NCBI GenBank assembly: GCA_020851635.1
Contig: JADZCJ010000009.1
Location: 1-50,457, forward strand
Direction: 5' to 3'
Origin: Anaerolineae bacterium
GTDB taxonomy: Bacteria > Chloroflexota > Anaerolineae > UBA4142 > SHND01
Length of the DNA stretch: 50,457 bases
Shown here in pieces: positions 35,049-43,890 of the stretch. How positions within the stretch are numbered: the stretch's first letter is position 1; the number at the start of each line of letters is the position of its first letter. Under the pieces are notes generated by a model that saw nothing but the letters and a program-made list of their open reading frames with translations, was not told the DNA's origin and did not search any database. A program made the translations under genes and the position numbers.

Positions 35049-36413
35049 ATGGATCGTTCACGCATCGTTCTCGGCATCATCCTTTTATTTCAGCTCGTTT
35101 TCGGCGTCATGTATGCCGTGCGGACTCCGCATTGGCAGGCGCCCGACGAGCCGGCTCATTTTAATTATGTGCGCGACCTGGTAGAGACGGGCGCGTTTCC
35201 CGTCTTGCGGCATGGGGACTATGACGGCGCGTATCTCGAACAAATCAAAGCAGCCAAATTTCCCCCCGAGATGCCGATTGACTCGATTCGCTACGAAGCG
35301 CACCAGCCGCCGTTGTATTATGTCGCTGCCGCGCCCGTTTATCTCGTCGCCCGCGCGCTCGATGTGGATGTGGCGCTGGCTCTGCGGCTCTTGAACGTGG
35401 GTCTCGCGCTGGTCTTGTCGTTGATCGCGTTTCGGATTTTTCGGTATGTCTTTCTCGAAAACCCGTTACTGCGTCTGGTGGGTGTGGGCATCATTGCGAC
35501 CGTGCCGATGCATATTGCCATGAGCTCTGCCATCAATAACGATACGCTGGCAGAAGTGATCGTCGCAACCGTGCTGTTGTTCGCGGTGTTGCGCTTGAAC
35601 GGCGAAATGGAAGGACGGCGCTTTATTATTCTGGGCGGGTTGGTGTATGGGCTGGCGTTGTTGACGAAAACGACGATCTATTCGAGCGCGGTCTTGCTGC
35701 TCGCTGCCGAGCTCGGCTATCAACGGATTCTTCCCGCGCGGCAGGACGCCGGGTCCGCCACGCTGCGACCGGTAAGGCGCGCGGCGCGCGGTGCGGGCAA
35801 AACGTTACTGCCGCTCTTTGGAATTTCGCTCGGGGTGGCGGGATTGTGGTTTGTGCGGAACGCGCTGGTGTATGGGGCGAACGATTTGTTTGGCTGGGTG
35901 CGGCATGACCGGGTGGTCGCGGGACAGATGACGACGGCGCAGTGGATTGCGGACAACGGGCTTCAGGACACGCTTTTTGATTTGTTGACAATCTCGTTCA
36001 AATCCTTTTGGGCGCAGTTTGGCTGGATGGGCGTATTGGTGAATGATCGGATTTATACATTTCTGTTTGTGCTGTGCGCGGCGGCGAGTTTGGGCGCATT
36101 GTTTATGCTGGTCCGCTTGTGGCGGGAACGACGCGCCATGCCGGGCGAGACACGGTGGACATGGCTGCTGCTCGGTCTGCTGCTTGTGTTTGTCATCGCG
36201 GCGGATATCTATTACAACCTGAAATTTTTCCAGCCGCAGGGACGGTATCTCTTTTACGCGCTGATTCCGATTGCGGCGCTGTGGGGCGGGGGACTGTTCG
36301 AGCTGTTGAACGCGCGCTATGCGCGTTATGTGTTTGGCGTGTTGTATGTGGTCATGCTGGGTCTGGACTATATCAGTCTGACCCTATTCATAGTGCCGCA
36401 GTTGGCGCGGTGA
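35049..36413 (+). CDS. DUF2142-like / GT-C membrane glycosyltransferase
   Basis: A 454-residue membrane protein with about 10-11 helices. The first loop has PHWQAPDEPAHFNYVRDL and the later YEAHQPPLYYVAAA, an arrangement seen in DUF2142 and PMT-like GT-C enzymes, where an acidic pair in the first loop acts on a polyprenyl-phosphate sugar donor. Substrate and acceptor are unknown. It lies 30 bases after priA and 11 bases before a small zinc-ribbon gene. Confidence 0.72.
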   Translation: MDRSRIVLGIILLFQLVFGVMYAVRTPHWQAPDEPAHFNYVRDLVETGAFPVLRHGDYDGAYLEQIKAAKFPPEMPIDSIRYEAHQPPLYYVAAAPVYLVARALDVDVALALRLLNVGLALVLSLIAFRIFRYVFLENPLLRLVGVGIIATVPMHIAMSSAINNDTLAEVIVATVLLFAVLRLNGEMEGRRFIILGGLVYGLALLTKTTIYSSAVLLLAAELGYQRILPARQDAGSATLRPVRRAARGAGKTLLPLFGISLGVAGLWFVRNALVYGANDLFGWVRHDRVVAGQMTTAQWIADNGLQDTLFDLLTISFKSFWAQFGWMGVLVNDRIYTFLFVLCAAASLGALFMLVRLWRERRAMPGETRWTWLLLGLLLVFVIAADIYYNLKFFQPQGRYLFYALIPIAALWGGGLFELLNARYARYVFGVLYVVMLGLDYISLTLFIVPQLAR

Positions 36414-36424
36414 TGGGAGGCAAG

Positions 36425-36763
36425 ATGAGTTTTTTGAAAAAGATTCTGGGCGGCGGGTCCGGAGACAAGGGCGCCGATTCGGATGCGAACGCCATGTGGT
36501 TGTATGTGCGCTGTAACAAGTGCGGCGCGCCGGTGGCTATTCGGGTGGATATGCGGAATGACATCAGCACCGATTACGAGACGGGGGCGCGGTTTCTACG
36601 CAAAGAGATCATGGACGGCACATGCTTTCAGCTCATGTATGCAAATGTGAAATTCGACTCGGCGGGCAAAATCAATGACAAGAGCATCGAGCGCGGGACA
36701 TTTTTGACGCGGGAAGAATACGAGACCGCGCGCGCCGAATTCGATGCCGCGCGCGGCAAATGA
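36425..36763 (+). CDS. Small hypothetical protein with a CxxC motif
   Basis: A 112-residue soluble protein with a single CNKCG near residue 36 and a conserved-looking RVDMRNDIS segment, ending in a Glu/Arg helix. One CxxC is not enough for a complete zinc ribbon unless it dimerises. The ATG follows GGGAGG. I do not recognise the family. Its DUF2089 neighbour, a true zinc-ribbon protein, starts 213 bases on under a separate promoter. Confidence 0.6.
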   Translation: MSFLKKILGGGSGDKGADSDANAMWLYVRCNKCGAPVAIRVDMRNDISTDYETGARFLRKEIMDGTCFQLMYANVKFDSAGKINDKSIERGTFLTREEYETARAEFDAARGK

Positions 36764-36899
36764 GAGCGCCCAACCAGCCGAAAAAAGGTCGAGTTTTGAC
36801 GAAAAAACTGCTGGTCCGATCAATTTGGCAAAAATTTTGTGTTCCGGCGATAAAATTTGTTGCCGAAACGGGAAATTTTTGAAAATATTGGAAAAAGTA

Positions 36900-36927
36900 T
36901 TGACAAATTTTTCATTTGTGGTAAAAT
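36900..36927 (+). promoter_or_regulatory. Promoter for the DUF2089 gene cluster
   Basis: TTGACA (36900-36905), 16-bp spacer, TAAAAT (36922-36927), in an AT-rich stretch unlike its surroundings. Confidence 0.72.
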
Positions 36928-36975
36928 TTTTGCACAAGCAAGCAGAAAGCTGAACAAGATCGAGTGCGAGACAAA

Positions 36976-37359
36976 ATGAACAAGTTACTGCAAAAATGCC
37001 CTGTTTGTGAGCAAGAATTTCATGTCACCAGTCTGGAATGCGCGCACTGCGGCACAGAATTGCGGGGTCATTTCGAGTTGGGACGCTTTGCCCGGCTCGA
37101 TTCCGGCGACCTGCACTTTATCGAGATTTTTGTAAAGAACCGGGGGAACGCCTATCGAGTTGCCGAGGAATTTGAAATCCCGTATTCGGGCGTGCGCGCG
37201 CGGCTAACACAGGTCATCCAGGCGCTTGGTTACGACGAGGACAATGAACCTGCAGAGGAATCAACACTGCCGCCGGAACGCCGCAAGGAGATTTTGGAAC
37301 AGGTCTCGACCGGAAGAATCACGTCCGAGCAGGCGGTGAAACTGCTCCAAGGAGAGTAA
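36976..37359 (+). CDS. DUF2089 family protein (zinc ribbon plus SHOCT-like tail)
   Basis: A 127-residue protein. Residues about 8-27 form a zinc ribbon (CPVCEQEF, ECAHCG), the middle (LHFIEIFVKNRGNAYRVAEEF) is a helix-turn-helix-like DUF2089 segment, and the tail ERRKEILEQVSTGRITSEQAVKLLQG is a SHOCT-like module. It is a likely transcription regulator, inferred from the domain. The ATG at 36976 is preferred to GTG 36964. Its tail matches the N-terminus of the protein at 38892, linking the genes of this cluster. Confidence 0.83.
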   Translation: MNKLLQKCPVCEQEFHVTSLECAHCGTELRGHFELGRFARLDSGDLHFIEIFVKNRGNAYRVAEEFEIPYSGVRARLTQVIQALGYDEDNEPAEESTLPPERRKEILEQVSTGRITSEQAVKLLQGE

Positions 37360-37363
37360 CGCG

Positions 37364-37807
37364 ATGCCCCAAACCCAACGCCAACCGGTCCCGTTCAAAC
37401 CATCGAAAACACAGACGATCGAGGTTATCACCGAGACGCCGCGCAGCGATCGGATCATTGACATTAACACGGATGCGCGGCAAGTGCAGGAAATGTCAAG
37501 CGGGTCGAATTTTCGATTCTTTCGCCGCTGGTTTTTTATTTGGTTTCGTGTTTATGTCAAAGAGACCAAATATGGCAAATCGGAAAAAGTGAACGTCTCG
37601 ATTCCCTTGCCGATTCCCATCGTCGGCGCGACGTTTGCGAGACATTTGTCGCTGCAAAAGGCAGCTCGTCTGGCGAACGAGGCGCGCCGGGGTGAAATTG
37701 ATCTGGACGAGGCGCTGGAATCCACGATGGGCTTTGAATTTGTGCGGGTGCATGAGGCAAACCCCGAACGAGGCAAGAGTTCACTGGTGGTGGTTGGGTT
37801 CGATTAG
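37364..37807 (+). CDS. Hypothetical protein, paralogue of the protein at 38892
   Basis: A 147-residue protein starting four bases after the DUF2089 gene, with AAGGAGA upstream. Its middle (FFIWFRVYVKET then GKSEKVNVSIPLPIP) resembles the RWLNVRVTDQRTGKRKVNVRIPLSLV core of the protein at 38892-39275, so both carry the same uncharacterised domain. It lacks the N-terminal SHOCT-like module, which here ends the preceding gene. The function is unknown; such modules occur in envelope-stress type proteins. Confidence 0.65.
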   Translation: MPQTQRQPVPFKPSKTQTIEVITETPRSDRIIDINTDARQVQEMSSGSNFRFFRRWFFIWFRVYVKETKYGKSEKVNVSIPLPIPIVGATFARHLSLQKAARLANEARRGEIDLDEALESTMGFEFVRVHEANPERGKSSLVVVGFD

Positions 37808-37815
37808 GGCGGTCA

Positions 37816-38805
37816 ATGGTTGCGCAAACCGTTCATCACGGCGCTCAAGCATTTCGAGGCGTGCGCCCGCTGAATCCGGCGCGAGATTTGCGCCAGGTGG
37901 CGCTGCTGCTCGAAGAGTCGTTTCGCAGTGATCTCGGCGCACTGCATGCGTGGTCGCGGGTGCCGGTCCTGCGTGAGGTGGGTGCGGCATTGATTTCGTC
38001 GGCATTCATGCCGGTCCCGACCGAAAATCTGCGCGGGTTTGTGTATGAAGAGAACGGGCAGATTCTCGGGAACGTGACGCTTACGCTCGACGACAGCCGC
38101 GAGCGACGGTGGATGATCAGCAATGTCGCCGTCGCCGAAAAATATCGCCGTCGCGGGATTGCGCGTCAAATGATGCAGGCGGCGCTTGACGAGGCGCACG
38201 ACCGCAACGCGACATGGGTGATTTTGAATGTGCGCCCGTGGAACGAAGGCGCCCTCCGCCTGTATGCTGCGCTCGGTTTTGAGACGGTGGACACGGAAAC
38301 ACAGTATGTGCGGACACGTTCACGCGACTTGACGCAAGCGCCCGTGCCACTTCGTCCCTTGCGCGGCAATGAACTGCGGGCGGCTTTTGAGCTGGCGCGC
38401 GCCGGGATGAGCGAACGGCTGCGGATGTTTCGACCGCCTGCGCTATCGGAATTTGGCGTGCGTCTGGAAGACCGTTTTGCCGAGCATCTGCTCGATTTTT
38501 TCTTGCTCGAAGCTACCGAGCGCTATGGCTTTTTTGTAAACGAAGTGTTGACGGCGACGGTTGTATTGCATGCACAGCGGTTGGGCACGCCGCACAAACT
38601 GGCGATACGGGTGCTGCCCGAGGCGCGCGGGAGTCTCGAAGCGGGTCTGGTTGCGGCAGCGTTACAACACCTGCGTCAATTTGCGCCACGCAACATCGAG
38701 ACACGCGTCCTGGCAAGTCATAAAGAACTCGTCAACGCGCTGGCAGACGCGGGCTTTGTCCCCACGCGCGGCTTGACGTTGATGGCAAAGGGATTTCGAA
38801 ATTAG
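37816..38805 (+). CDS. Double GNAT-fold acetyltransferase
   Basis: A 329-residue protein with two GNAT repeats. The first (residues about 15-175) has the acetyl-CoA loop VAVAEKYRRRGIARQMM and LYAALGFETVDTE; the second (about 180-329) is diverged and lacks an obvious Q/RxxGxG/A loop, so probably only the first binds acetyl-CoA. The substrate cannot be told. It lies nine bases after the preceding gene and 86 bases before the next. Confidence 0.82.
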   Translation: MVAQTVHHGAQAFRGVRPLNPARDLRQVALLLEESFRSDLGALHAWSRVPVLREVGAALISSAFMPVPTENLRGFVYEENGQILGNVTLTLDDSRERRWMISNVAVAEKYRRRGIARQMMQAALDEAHDRNATWVILNVRPWNEGALRLYAALGFETVDTETQYVRTRSRDLTQAPVPLRPLRGNELRAAFELARAGMSERLRMFRPPALSEFGVRLEDRFAEHLLDFFLLEATERYGFFVNEVLTATVVLHAQRLGTPHKLAIRVLPEARGSLEAGLVAAALQHLRQFAPRNIETRVLASHKELVNALADAGFVPTRGLTLMAKGFRN

Positions 38806-38891
38806 AGAAACCTCACCCCGGTCCTCTCTCCGGCAAGGAGAAGGAGCGACGCTCTGTTGAACAGAGCGCGGATTGGAATAGGAGCACGAGA

Positions 38892-39275
38892 ATGGCAACG
38901 GCGGACGAACGAATGCAGATTCTGCGAATGATCGAGAATCGTCAGATTTCGGCGGAAGAAGGATCGCGACTATTGGCAGCGCTCGAAGAAAAGCCGAACC
39001 CCGAGCTGCCGCCGCCGCCCTCGCCGCAGACGCGCGGGCGCTGGCTGAACGTGCGGGTGACCGACCAGCGGACGGGCAAGCGCAAGGTGAATGTGCGTAT
39101 CCCGTTGAGTCTGGTGGATGTCGGTCTCAAACTGGGCGCCAAGTTCTCGCCGGTTGGCATGGAGGGGCTGGACATGAGTCAGATCATGGCTGCGGTCAAA
39201 GCCGGCGGGATGGGCAAGATCGTGGATGTAGAGGACGAAGAAGACGGCGAGCACGTCGAAGTCTATATCGAGTAA
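38892..39275 (+). CDS. SHOCT-like domain protein
   Basis: A 127-residue protein with an N-terminal SHOCT-like module (RMQILRMIENRQISAEEGSRLLAALE), a Pro linker and the KVNVRIPLSLVDVGLKLG domain also found at 37364-37807. The N-terminal module is the same type as the start of YvlB and the end of the DUF2089 protein. It ends in an acidic strand (DVEDEEDGEHVEVYIE). Ribosome-binding site AGGAGC. A hairpin (CGCTCTGTTGAACAGAGCG) lies just upstream. Possibly an envelope-stress accessory protein; not proven. Confidence 0.68.
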   Translation: MATADERMQILRMIENRQISAEEGSRLLAALEEKPNPELPPPPSPQTRGRWLNVRVTDQRTGKRKVNVRIPLSLVDVGLKLGAKFSPVGMEGLDMSQIMAAVKAGGMGKIVDVEDEEDGEHVEVYIE

Positions 39276-39371
39276 TTTCGAACTCGACCGGAATTTGCTA
39301 ATTCAAGAGGCACTGCAGCCCACCCCGGACGCAACGCGTCCAGGTCTTGCTCTGCCTCTATTTTTTTTCTC

Positions 39372-40628
39372 ATGTTTCACGCATTACGCAACCGAAATGT
39401 CGCGCTCTTGTTTGGCGCACAGGGAATTTCCATTGCGGGCGATATGGTGCTTTTTATTGCGCTCCCGTTCTGGATTCTGCAGCTGACCGGTTCGGCAATG
39501 GCGACCGGCATGATGTTTGCCGCGCTGACAATCCCGCAGCTGTTGGTCAGTCCGATTGCAGGTGTCCTGGTGGACCGCTGGGACCGCAAGCGTCTGATGA
39601 TTTTTGCCGATGTGACGCGCGCGGCGCTCGTGTCCTGTTACTTGCTGATCAATTCGGCGGACCAGGTGTGGCTGATTTACTTGATTGCCTTTTCCGAATC
39701 GGCGGTCTCGCAATTTTTTCGCCCCTCGGTGATGGCAGTCCTGCCAACTCTGGTGAATGGGGAGGAAGAGCTGACGCAAGCGAATGCAGCTATCGGCGCT
39801 TCGTTTGCGCTGGGGCAACTGGGCGGACCTGCGCTCGGCGGAGCGTTGGTCGCAATGTTTGGACCCCATGCCGCCGCATTGTTTGACGCGGGCACGTATT
39901 TGTTGTCAGCCCTCTTTGTTGTCGCCATGATAATCCCCTCGCGCGAAAGGGCAGCGGTCGGATTTGCGAATGCGCGGCACGCCGTCGGACAAATCACCGA
40001 GGACCTTGTCAAGGGTGTGCGCGTTGTTTTGGCGCGTCCGACTCTGCGGATTGTATTTCTTTCGATTGGGTTCTTGTTTCTGTCGCAAGGCATAATCAAT
40101 GTCTTGCTGGTTGTGCTTGTCAAACAAATCTGGCACGTGGGCGCGCAAGAGCTGGGTTTTGCGGTGAGCGCGCAGGGGGTTGGCGGCATCATTGGGACCC
40201 TCATCGTGGGCGCGCTGGCTGCGCGCGTCTCGCCGCGCAAGATGATTATCGGCGGCGGTGGAATTGCGGGGCTGGTATTTCTGGTGATGGTGAACCAACC
40301 TTCCGCATACACGGCAATTGGTCTGATGGTGTTTTTGGGAATGTGCATCGTGGCGTTTGATGTGGGGTTGACGACCTTGCTGCAACTGGGCAGTGATGAC
40401 GAGAACCGCGGGCGCGTTTCCAGTTTGATGCAAACGGTCATGGCGTTGGCGCAGTTGGTTTCGATTGGCTTGACAAGTTTGTTGGCGGACGGGCTGGGCG
40501 CGCCGGTCTTGCTGAACATCGCGGGTGTCTTGTTTGTGCTGGGCGGACTGGTGGCGGTGCTGGCGCCGCAGAAAACGGCGGAAGCGGGCGCGTCGGCGGT
40601 CTTGCCGGGCGCCCAACCCGCCGAATAA
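39372..40628 (+). CDS. MFS transporter
   Basis: A 418-residue major-facilitator protein with 11-12 helices. The loop-2 motif GVLVDRWDRKRLMIFAD and the fourth-helix region FSESAVSQFFRPS are typical of the drug/macrolide-efflux-like (MefA-type) subgroup. The substrate is unknown. No Shine-Dalgarno precedes the ATG; the upstream bases are a T-rich run. A strong terminator follows at 40662-40693. Confidence 0.9.
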   Translation: MFHALRNRNVALLFGAQGISIAGDMVLFIALPFWILQLTGSAMATGMMFAALTIPQLLVSPIAGVLVDRWDRKRLMIFADVTRAALVSCYLLINSADQVWLIYLIAFSESAVSQFFRPSVMAVLPTLVNGEEELTQANAAIGASFALGQLGGPALGGALVAMFGPHAAALFDAGTYLLSALFVVAMIIPSRERAAVGFANARHAVGQITEDLVKGVRVVLARPTLRIVFLSIGFLFLSQGIINVLLVVLVKQIWHVGAQELGFAVSAQGVGGIIGTLIVGALAARVSPRKMIIGGGGIAGLVFLVMVNQPSAYTAIGLMVFLGMCIVAFDVGLTTLLQLGSDDENRGRVSSLMQTVMALAQLVSIGLTSLLADGLGAPVLLNIAGVLFVLGGLVAVLAPQKTAEAGASAVLPGAQPAE

Positions 40629-40661
40629 TTCGGGGCTGCGCCATTGTTTGCCAGAAGCGGG

Positions 40662-40693
40662 AACGACCTGTCGTTTGGACGGGTCGTTTTTTT
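40662..40693 (+). terminator. Terminator of the MFS gene
   Basis: An 11-bp stem (AACGACCTGTC at 40662-40672 with 40678-40688, one G-U pair), five-base loop, T7. Confidence 0.93.
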
Positions 40694-40709
40694 GTTGCGG
40701 GTAACGGGA

Positions 40710-43076
40710 TCAGCGGACGGCGAGCCGGGCGACGGTGACGCCCTCGCCGCCCTCGGCGGGTTCGGCGGTCTGGAACGAAGTGACGAGAGGGCTGGCTTGT
40801 AACAGATCGCGGGCGAGTTTGCGGAGGGTGCCGGCGCCTTTACCGTGGACGACGCGCACATAGGGCAAACCCGCCATCATGGCGCGGTCGAGGTATTTTT
40901 CGAGCGCGTCCATGGCGTCTTGGGCGCGCATGCCGCGTAGGTGGATTTCCATCCCCGGCGATTCCACCTCGGGCATGACCACGCTGGTTTGTGAGACAGG
41001 TTTTGAGGGGGCGGACCGGCGCGGCTGCAAGTCCACCTGGTCGGGCGCGAGGGTCATGCGGAACGAGCCGATCTGCACGACAAGCTCGCTGCCGACTCCG
41101 ACCACCTGTCCGTATTGGTTCAGACTCGGAACATAGACCTCGTCGCCGACGAGGATGCGTTCCTGTGTGCGCGCGGGTCCCGGCTTGTGGGGCGCGGGCG
41201 GCGGTTCGAGCGCGTTGGTCGCATCTCCCAGCGCCTGCAAATCGCTCTCGGCGCGTCCGAGTGCCTGGGGATTCAGACCCCCCTCGCGCCATTCGCGTTT
41301 CATGCGATTCAATTCGGCGCGCGTCGCTTCCAATTCGGCGCGCGCTTGCTCGCGCGTGGCGCGCAGGATTTCGCTGCGCTGGCGCTGGGTGTCGGATAAT
41401 TCGCGCCGCACTTGTTTGGCGGCGCGTTCGGCGCTCTCACGCGCGGCGGCGGCACGCGACTGTTCGCGCGCCGTTTCCGCACGCGCCTTGTTCAACTGCG
41501 CCAGCAGTGTTTCCAGCTCCACATTGCTCTTGCCCACATTTTCGCGGGCGCGTTCCACGAGCGCGGGGTCGAGACCCAGCCGCGTGGCGATGGCAAACGC
41601 ATTCGAGCGTCCCGGAATACCGAGGATGAGGCGATAGGTCGGCGCGAGCGTTTCGATATCAAATTCCATCGAAGCGTTTTGCACGCCCGGCGTGATGTGG
41701 GCGAACGCCTTGAGTTCGGGATAGTGCGTGGCGACCATGCCGGGCATTTTGTGTTCCAGCAGATACTCGACAATCGCGCGGGCAAGCGCCGCGCCTTCGA
41801 CGGGGTCCGTGCCGGCGCCCAACTCGTCAAACAACAAGAGCGACCCGGAATCGGCGGCGCTCAGGATGTTGATGATGTTTTTCATGTGTCCCGAGAACGT
41901 CGAGAGCGACTGCGCGATGGATTGTTCGTCGCCAATATCGGCATAGACGCCGCTATAGACGGGGAGGCGCGAACCTTCCTGCGCCGGAATGTGCAAGCCG
42001 CTTTGCGCCATCAACGCCAATAAACCCACCGTCTTGAGGGTCACGGTCTTGCCGCCCGTGTTGGGACCCGTAATGATGAGAATGGAAAAGATGCGCTGCA
42101 ATTCGAGCGTGGTCGGAACGACCGTATCGGGATCGAGCAGGGGATGCCGCGCCTGAATCAGTTCGAGAAAGGGCGGTTGTTGGCGCGAGCCGGTGTCAAT
42201 GATCGGTTGGACGGCGCGGATTTGCGCGGCGTATTTTGCTTTGGCGAACGCAAGGTCGAGGTGCGCCAGAGTTTCGACGGTAGAGTCAATCGCGTCGGCG
42301 TGCCCGCCCACGAGCGCGGTCAGCTCGCGCAGGATGCGTTCGATTTCGCGCTGCTCCTGAATAGAGAGTTCGCGCACGCGATTGCCCAGCTCGACCACGG
42401 CAAACGGTTCTATAAAAAGCGTCGCGCCGCTCGCGCTCGAGTCATGCACAATTCCATTGATGCGACCTTTGGCTTCGGCGCGCACGGGAATCACATAGCG
42501 CCCCTCGCGCTGGGTGATGATCGCCTCTTGCAAATATTTGGCATATTGGGATGAGGTGATGAGGTGGTGCAGTCGCTCCATCACGCGCTGTTGGGCGATT
42601 CGCAGCTCGCGGCGAATCTGCGCCAGTTCGGGCGAGGCGTTATCAGAGACTTCTCCGGACTCGGTCAAGACGCGACCGATTTCGTCAATCACGCGCGGCG
42701 CGTCGTCGAGCCACCCGGCGATGAACGCAAGGCGCGGGAAATTTTCGCTCACGCGCAGAATGTTTTTTTTCAGATTGCGCGCGGACAACAGAGTGCCGCG
42801 CAAGTCCATAAATTCAGTCGGCTGGATCATCCCGCCGATGCGCGCGACCCGGGTTGTGGGGCGCACATCGCGCGCGCTGCCCACGCCGAGCTGCGGCTGC
42901 AGGTCCAGCAGCTGGCGAGCTTCGGTCGTCTCTTGTTGGAGCGTCTTGACCTCGTCGGGGTCGGAAGAGGGCGCGAGGGCGCGCGCCAGCTCGTGAGACG
43001 CCGAAAAGGATGTGTGGGCAGAGAGCCGCGCTCGCACCTGGTCAAATTCGAGAGGACGAAATGAATTCTGTTTCAC
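40710..43076 (-). CDS. mutS2: MutS2 / RqcU family ATPase
   Basis: A 788-residue MutS2 protein that resolves collided ribosomes and suppresses recombination. MutS-like core with Walker A GPNTGGKT near residue 335, Walker B LLLFDELGAGTDP, a coiled-coil segment (about 530-630), an acidic/Pro linker, and a C-terminal Smr nuclease domain (IHLRGMRAQDAMDALEKYL, VRVVHGKGAG). The start is GTG at 43076, since no in-frame ATG fits. It follows cvpA on the same strand, a common pairing. Confidence 0.95.
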   Translation of the reverse strand: MKQNSFRPLEFDQVRARLSAHTSFSASHELARALAPSSDPDEVKTLQQETTEARQLLDLQPQLGVGSARDVRPTTRVARIGGMIQPTEFMDLRGTLLSARNLKKNILRVSENFPRLAFIAGWLDDAPRVIDEIGRVLTESGEVSDNASPELAQIRRELRIAQQRVMERLHHLITSSQYAKYLQEAIITQREGRYVIPVRAEAKGRINGIVHDSSASGATLFIEPFAVVELGNRVRELSIQEQREIERILRELTALVGGHADAIDSTVETLAHLDLAFAKAKYAAQIRAVQPIIDTGSRQQPPFLELIQARHPLLDPDTVVPTTLELQRIFSILIITGPNTGGKTVTLKTVGLLALMAQSGLHIPAQEGSRLPVYSGVYADIGDEQSIAQSLSTFSGHMKNIINILSAADSGSLLLFDELGAGTDPVEGAALARAIVEYLLEHKMPGMVATHYPELKAFAHITPGVQNASMEFDIETLAPTYRLILGIPGRSNAFAIATRLGLDPALVERARENVGKSNVELETLLAQLNKARAETAREQSRAAAARESAERAAKQVRRELSDTQRQRSEILRATREQARAELEATRAELNRMKREWREGGLNPQALGRAESDLQALGDATNALEPPPAPHKPGPARTQERILVGDEVYVPSLNQYGQVVGVGSELVVQIGSFRMTLAPDQVDLQPRRSAPSKPVSQTSVVMPEVESPGMEIHLRGMRAQDAMDALEKYLDRAMMAGLPYVRVVHGKGAGTLRKLARDLLQASPLVTSFQTAEPAEGGEGVTVARLAVR

Positions 43077-43125
43077 AGGACTGCACCAAGAACCAAAAGA
43101 TTAGCACAAGACGCGACAGGCACAA

Positions 43126-43158
43126 AACAAGAGACGCCTCGCAGAGGCGTCTCTTGTT
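43126..43158 (-). terminator. Hairpin between cvpA and mutS2
   Basis: Near-perfect arms (43126-43140 with 43144-43158, loop GCA) with a broken T-run on the minus strand; more likely an attenuator than a full stop. Confidence 0.6.
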
Positions 43159-43207
43159 TGGAGGGGGCAGGCGCTTGCCAAGCCGTGATGTGGTTGACGA
43201 CGCTTGG

Positions 43208-43762
43208 TCAGATGTCAAAGAGGGCAGGAAACGTGCCCGGAAACCACACGCGAATTGTCGAGATGATCATGGGCAGACTCGTCGCGGTGACTTCAGCCAC
43301 GAGCGAATGATGGACCCCATTTTCCAGAATCAAGCGATAGCCCTCTGCCTGTCCCGCCCATGCCTCGGTGATGACTGCAAAGGTGAGGACATTGACCGAG
43401 ACGGCGACGAGCACCCACATGCTGGCGACGCCCAAAATCATGCCCAACACATGATCCAACAAAGGAAAGATGCGGAGGCGCGTGGCGCGATAGGCATCCT
43501 TGCCCAGCACGTTGATGAGCGCAGTGACAACAATCAGAATCACAAAGAATGAAATCATGTTGCTCAGCGTGTTTGGCGGGGTCCGGGTGAGGGAGGAAAA
43601 CATCAGGGTCAGCGGGACAAAAAACTGGGTGGCAATGACCAGCCCGATGTAGATTGCCGCAAACCCGACCAACTGGCGGACAAAGCCCTGCGCGTACCCC
43701 ATCGCCAGCCCGCCAAGCAGCAGCGCGATGAGAAAATAGTCAATCCAATTGAATTCAGCCAT
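43208..43762 (-). CDS. CvpA family membrane protein
   Basis: A 184-residue protein with four membrane helices and the CvpA-type start NWIDYFLIALLLGGLAMGYAQGFVRQLVGF. The family is named for colicin V production but has a wider, poorly understood role in bacterial envelopes. It precedes mutS2 by 131 bases, an often-seen neighbour pair. Confidence 0.85.
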   Translation of the reverse strand: MAEFNWIDYFLIALLLGGLAMGYAQGFVRQLVGFAAIYIGLVIATQFFVPLTLMFSSLTRTPPNTLSNMISFFVILIVVTALINVLGKDAYRATRLRIFPLLDHVLGMILGVASMWVLVAVSVNVLTFAVITEAWAGQAEGYRLILENGVHHSLVAEVTATSLPMIISTIRVWFPGTFPALFDI

Positions 43763-43852
43763 GTAGAGTCCGATCCTTGGTGCGAGTATAGCAGGTTGCC
43801 GCGCGCGTGAATACAGGAAAAAAGGGGCATAACGGCGGTGGGGCGCGGAGGG

Positions 43853-43890
43853 AAAAAAAAGAGAACGGGTGACTCGGTCACCCGTTCTCT
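43853..43890 (-). terminator. Terminator of the pheST operon
   Basis: A perfect 14-bp stem (43860-43873 with 43877-43890, loop TCG), then eight T on the minus strand. It begins directly after the pheT stop. Confidence 0.94.
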
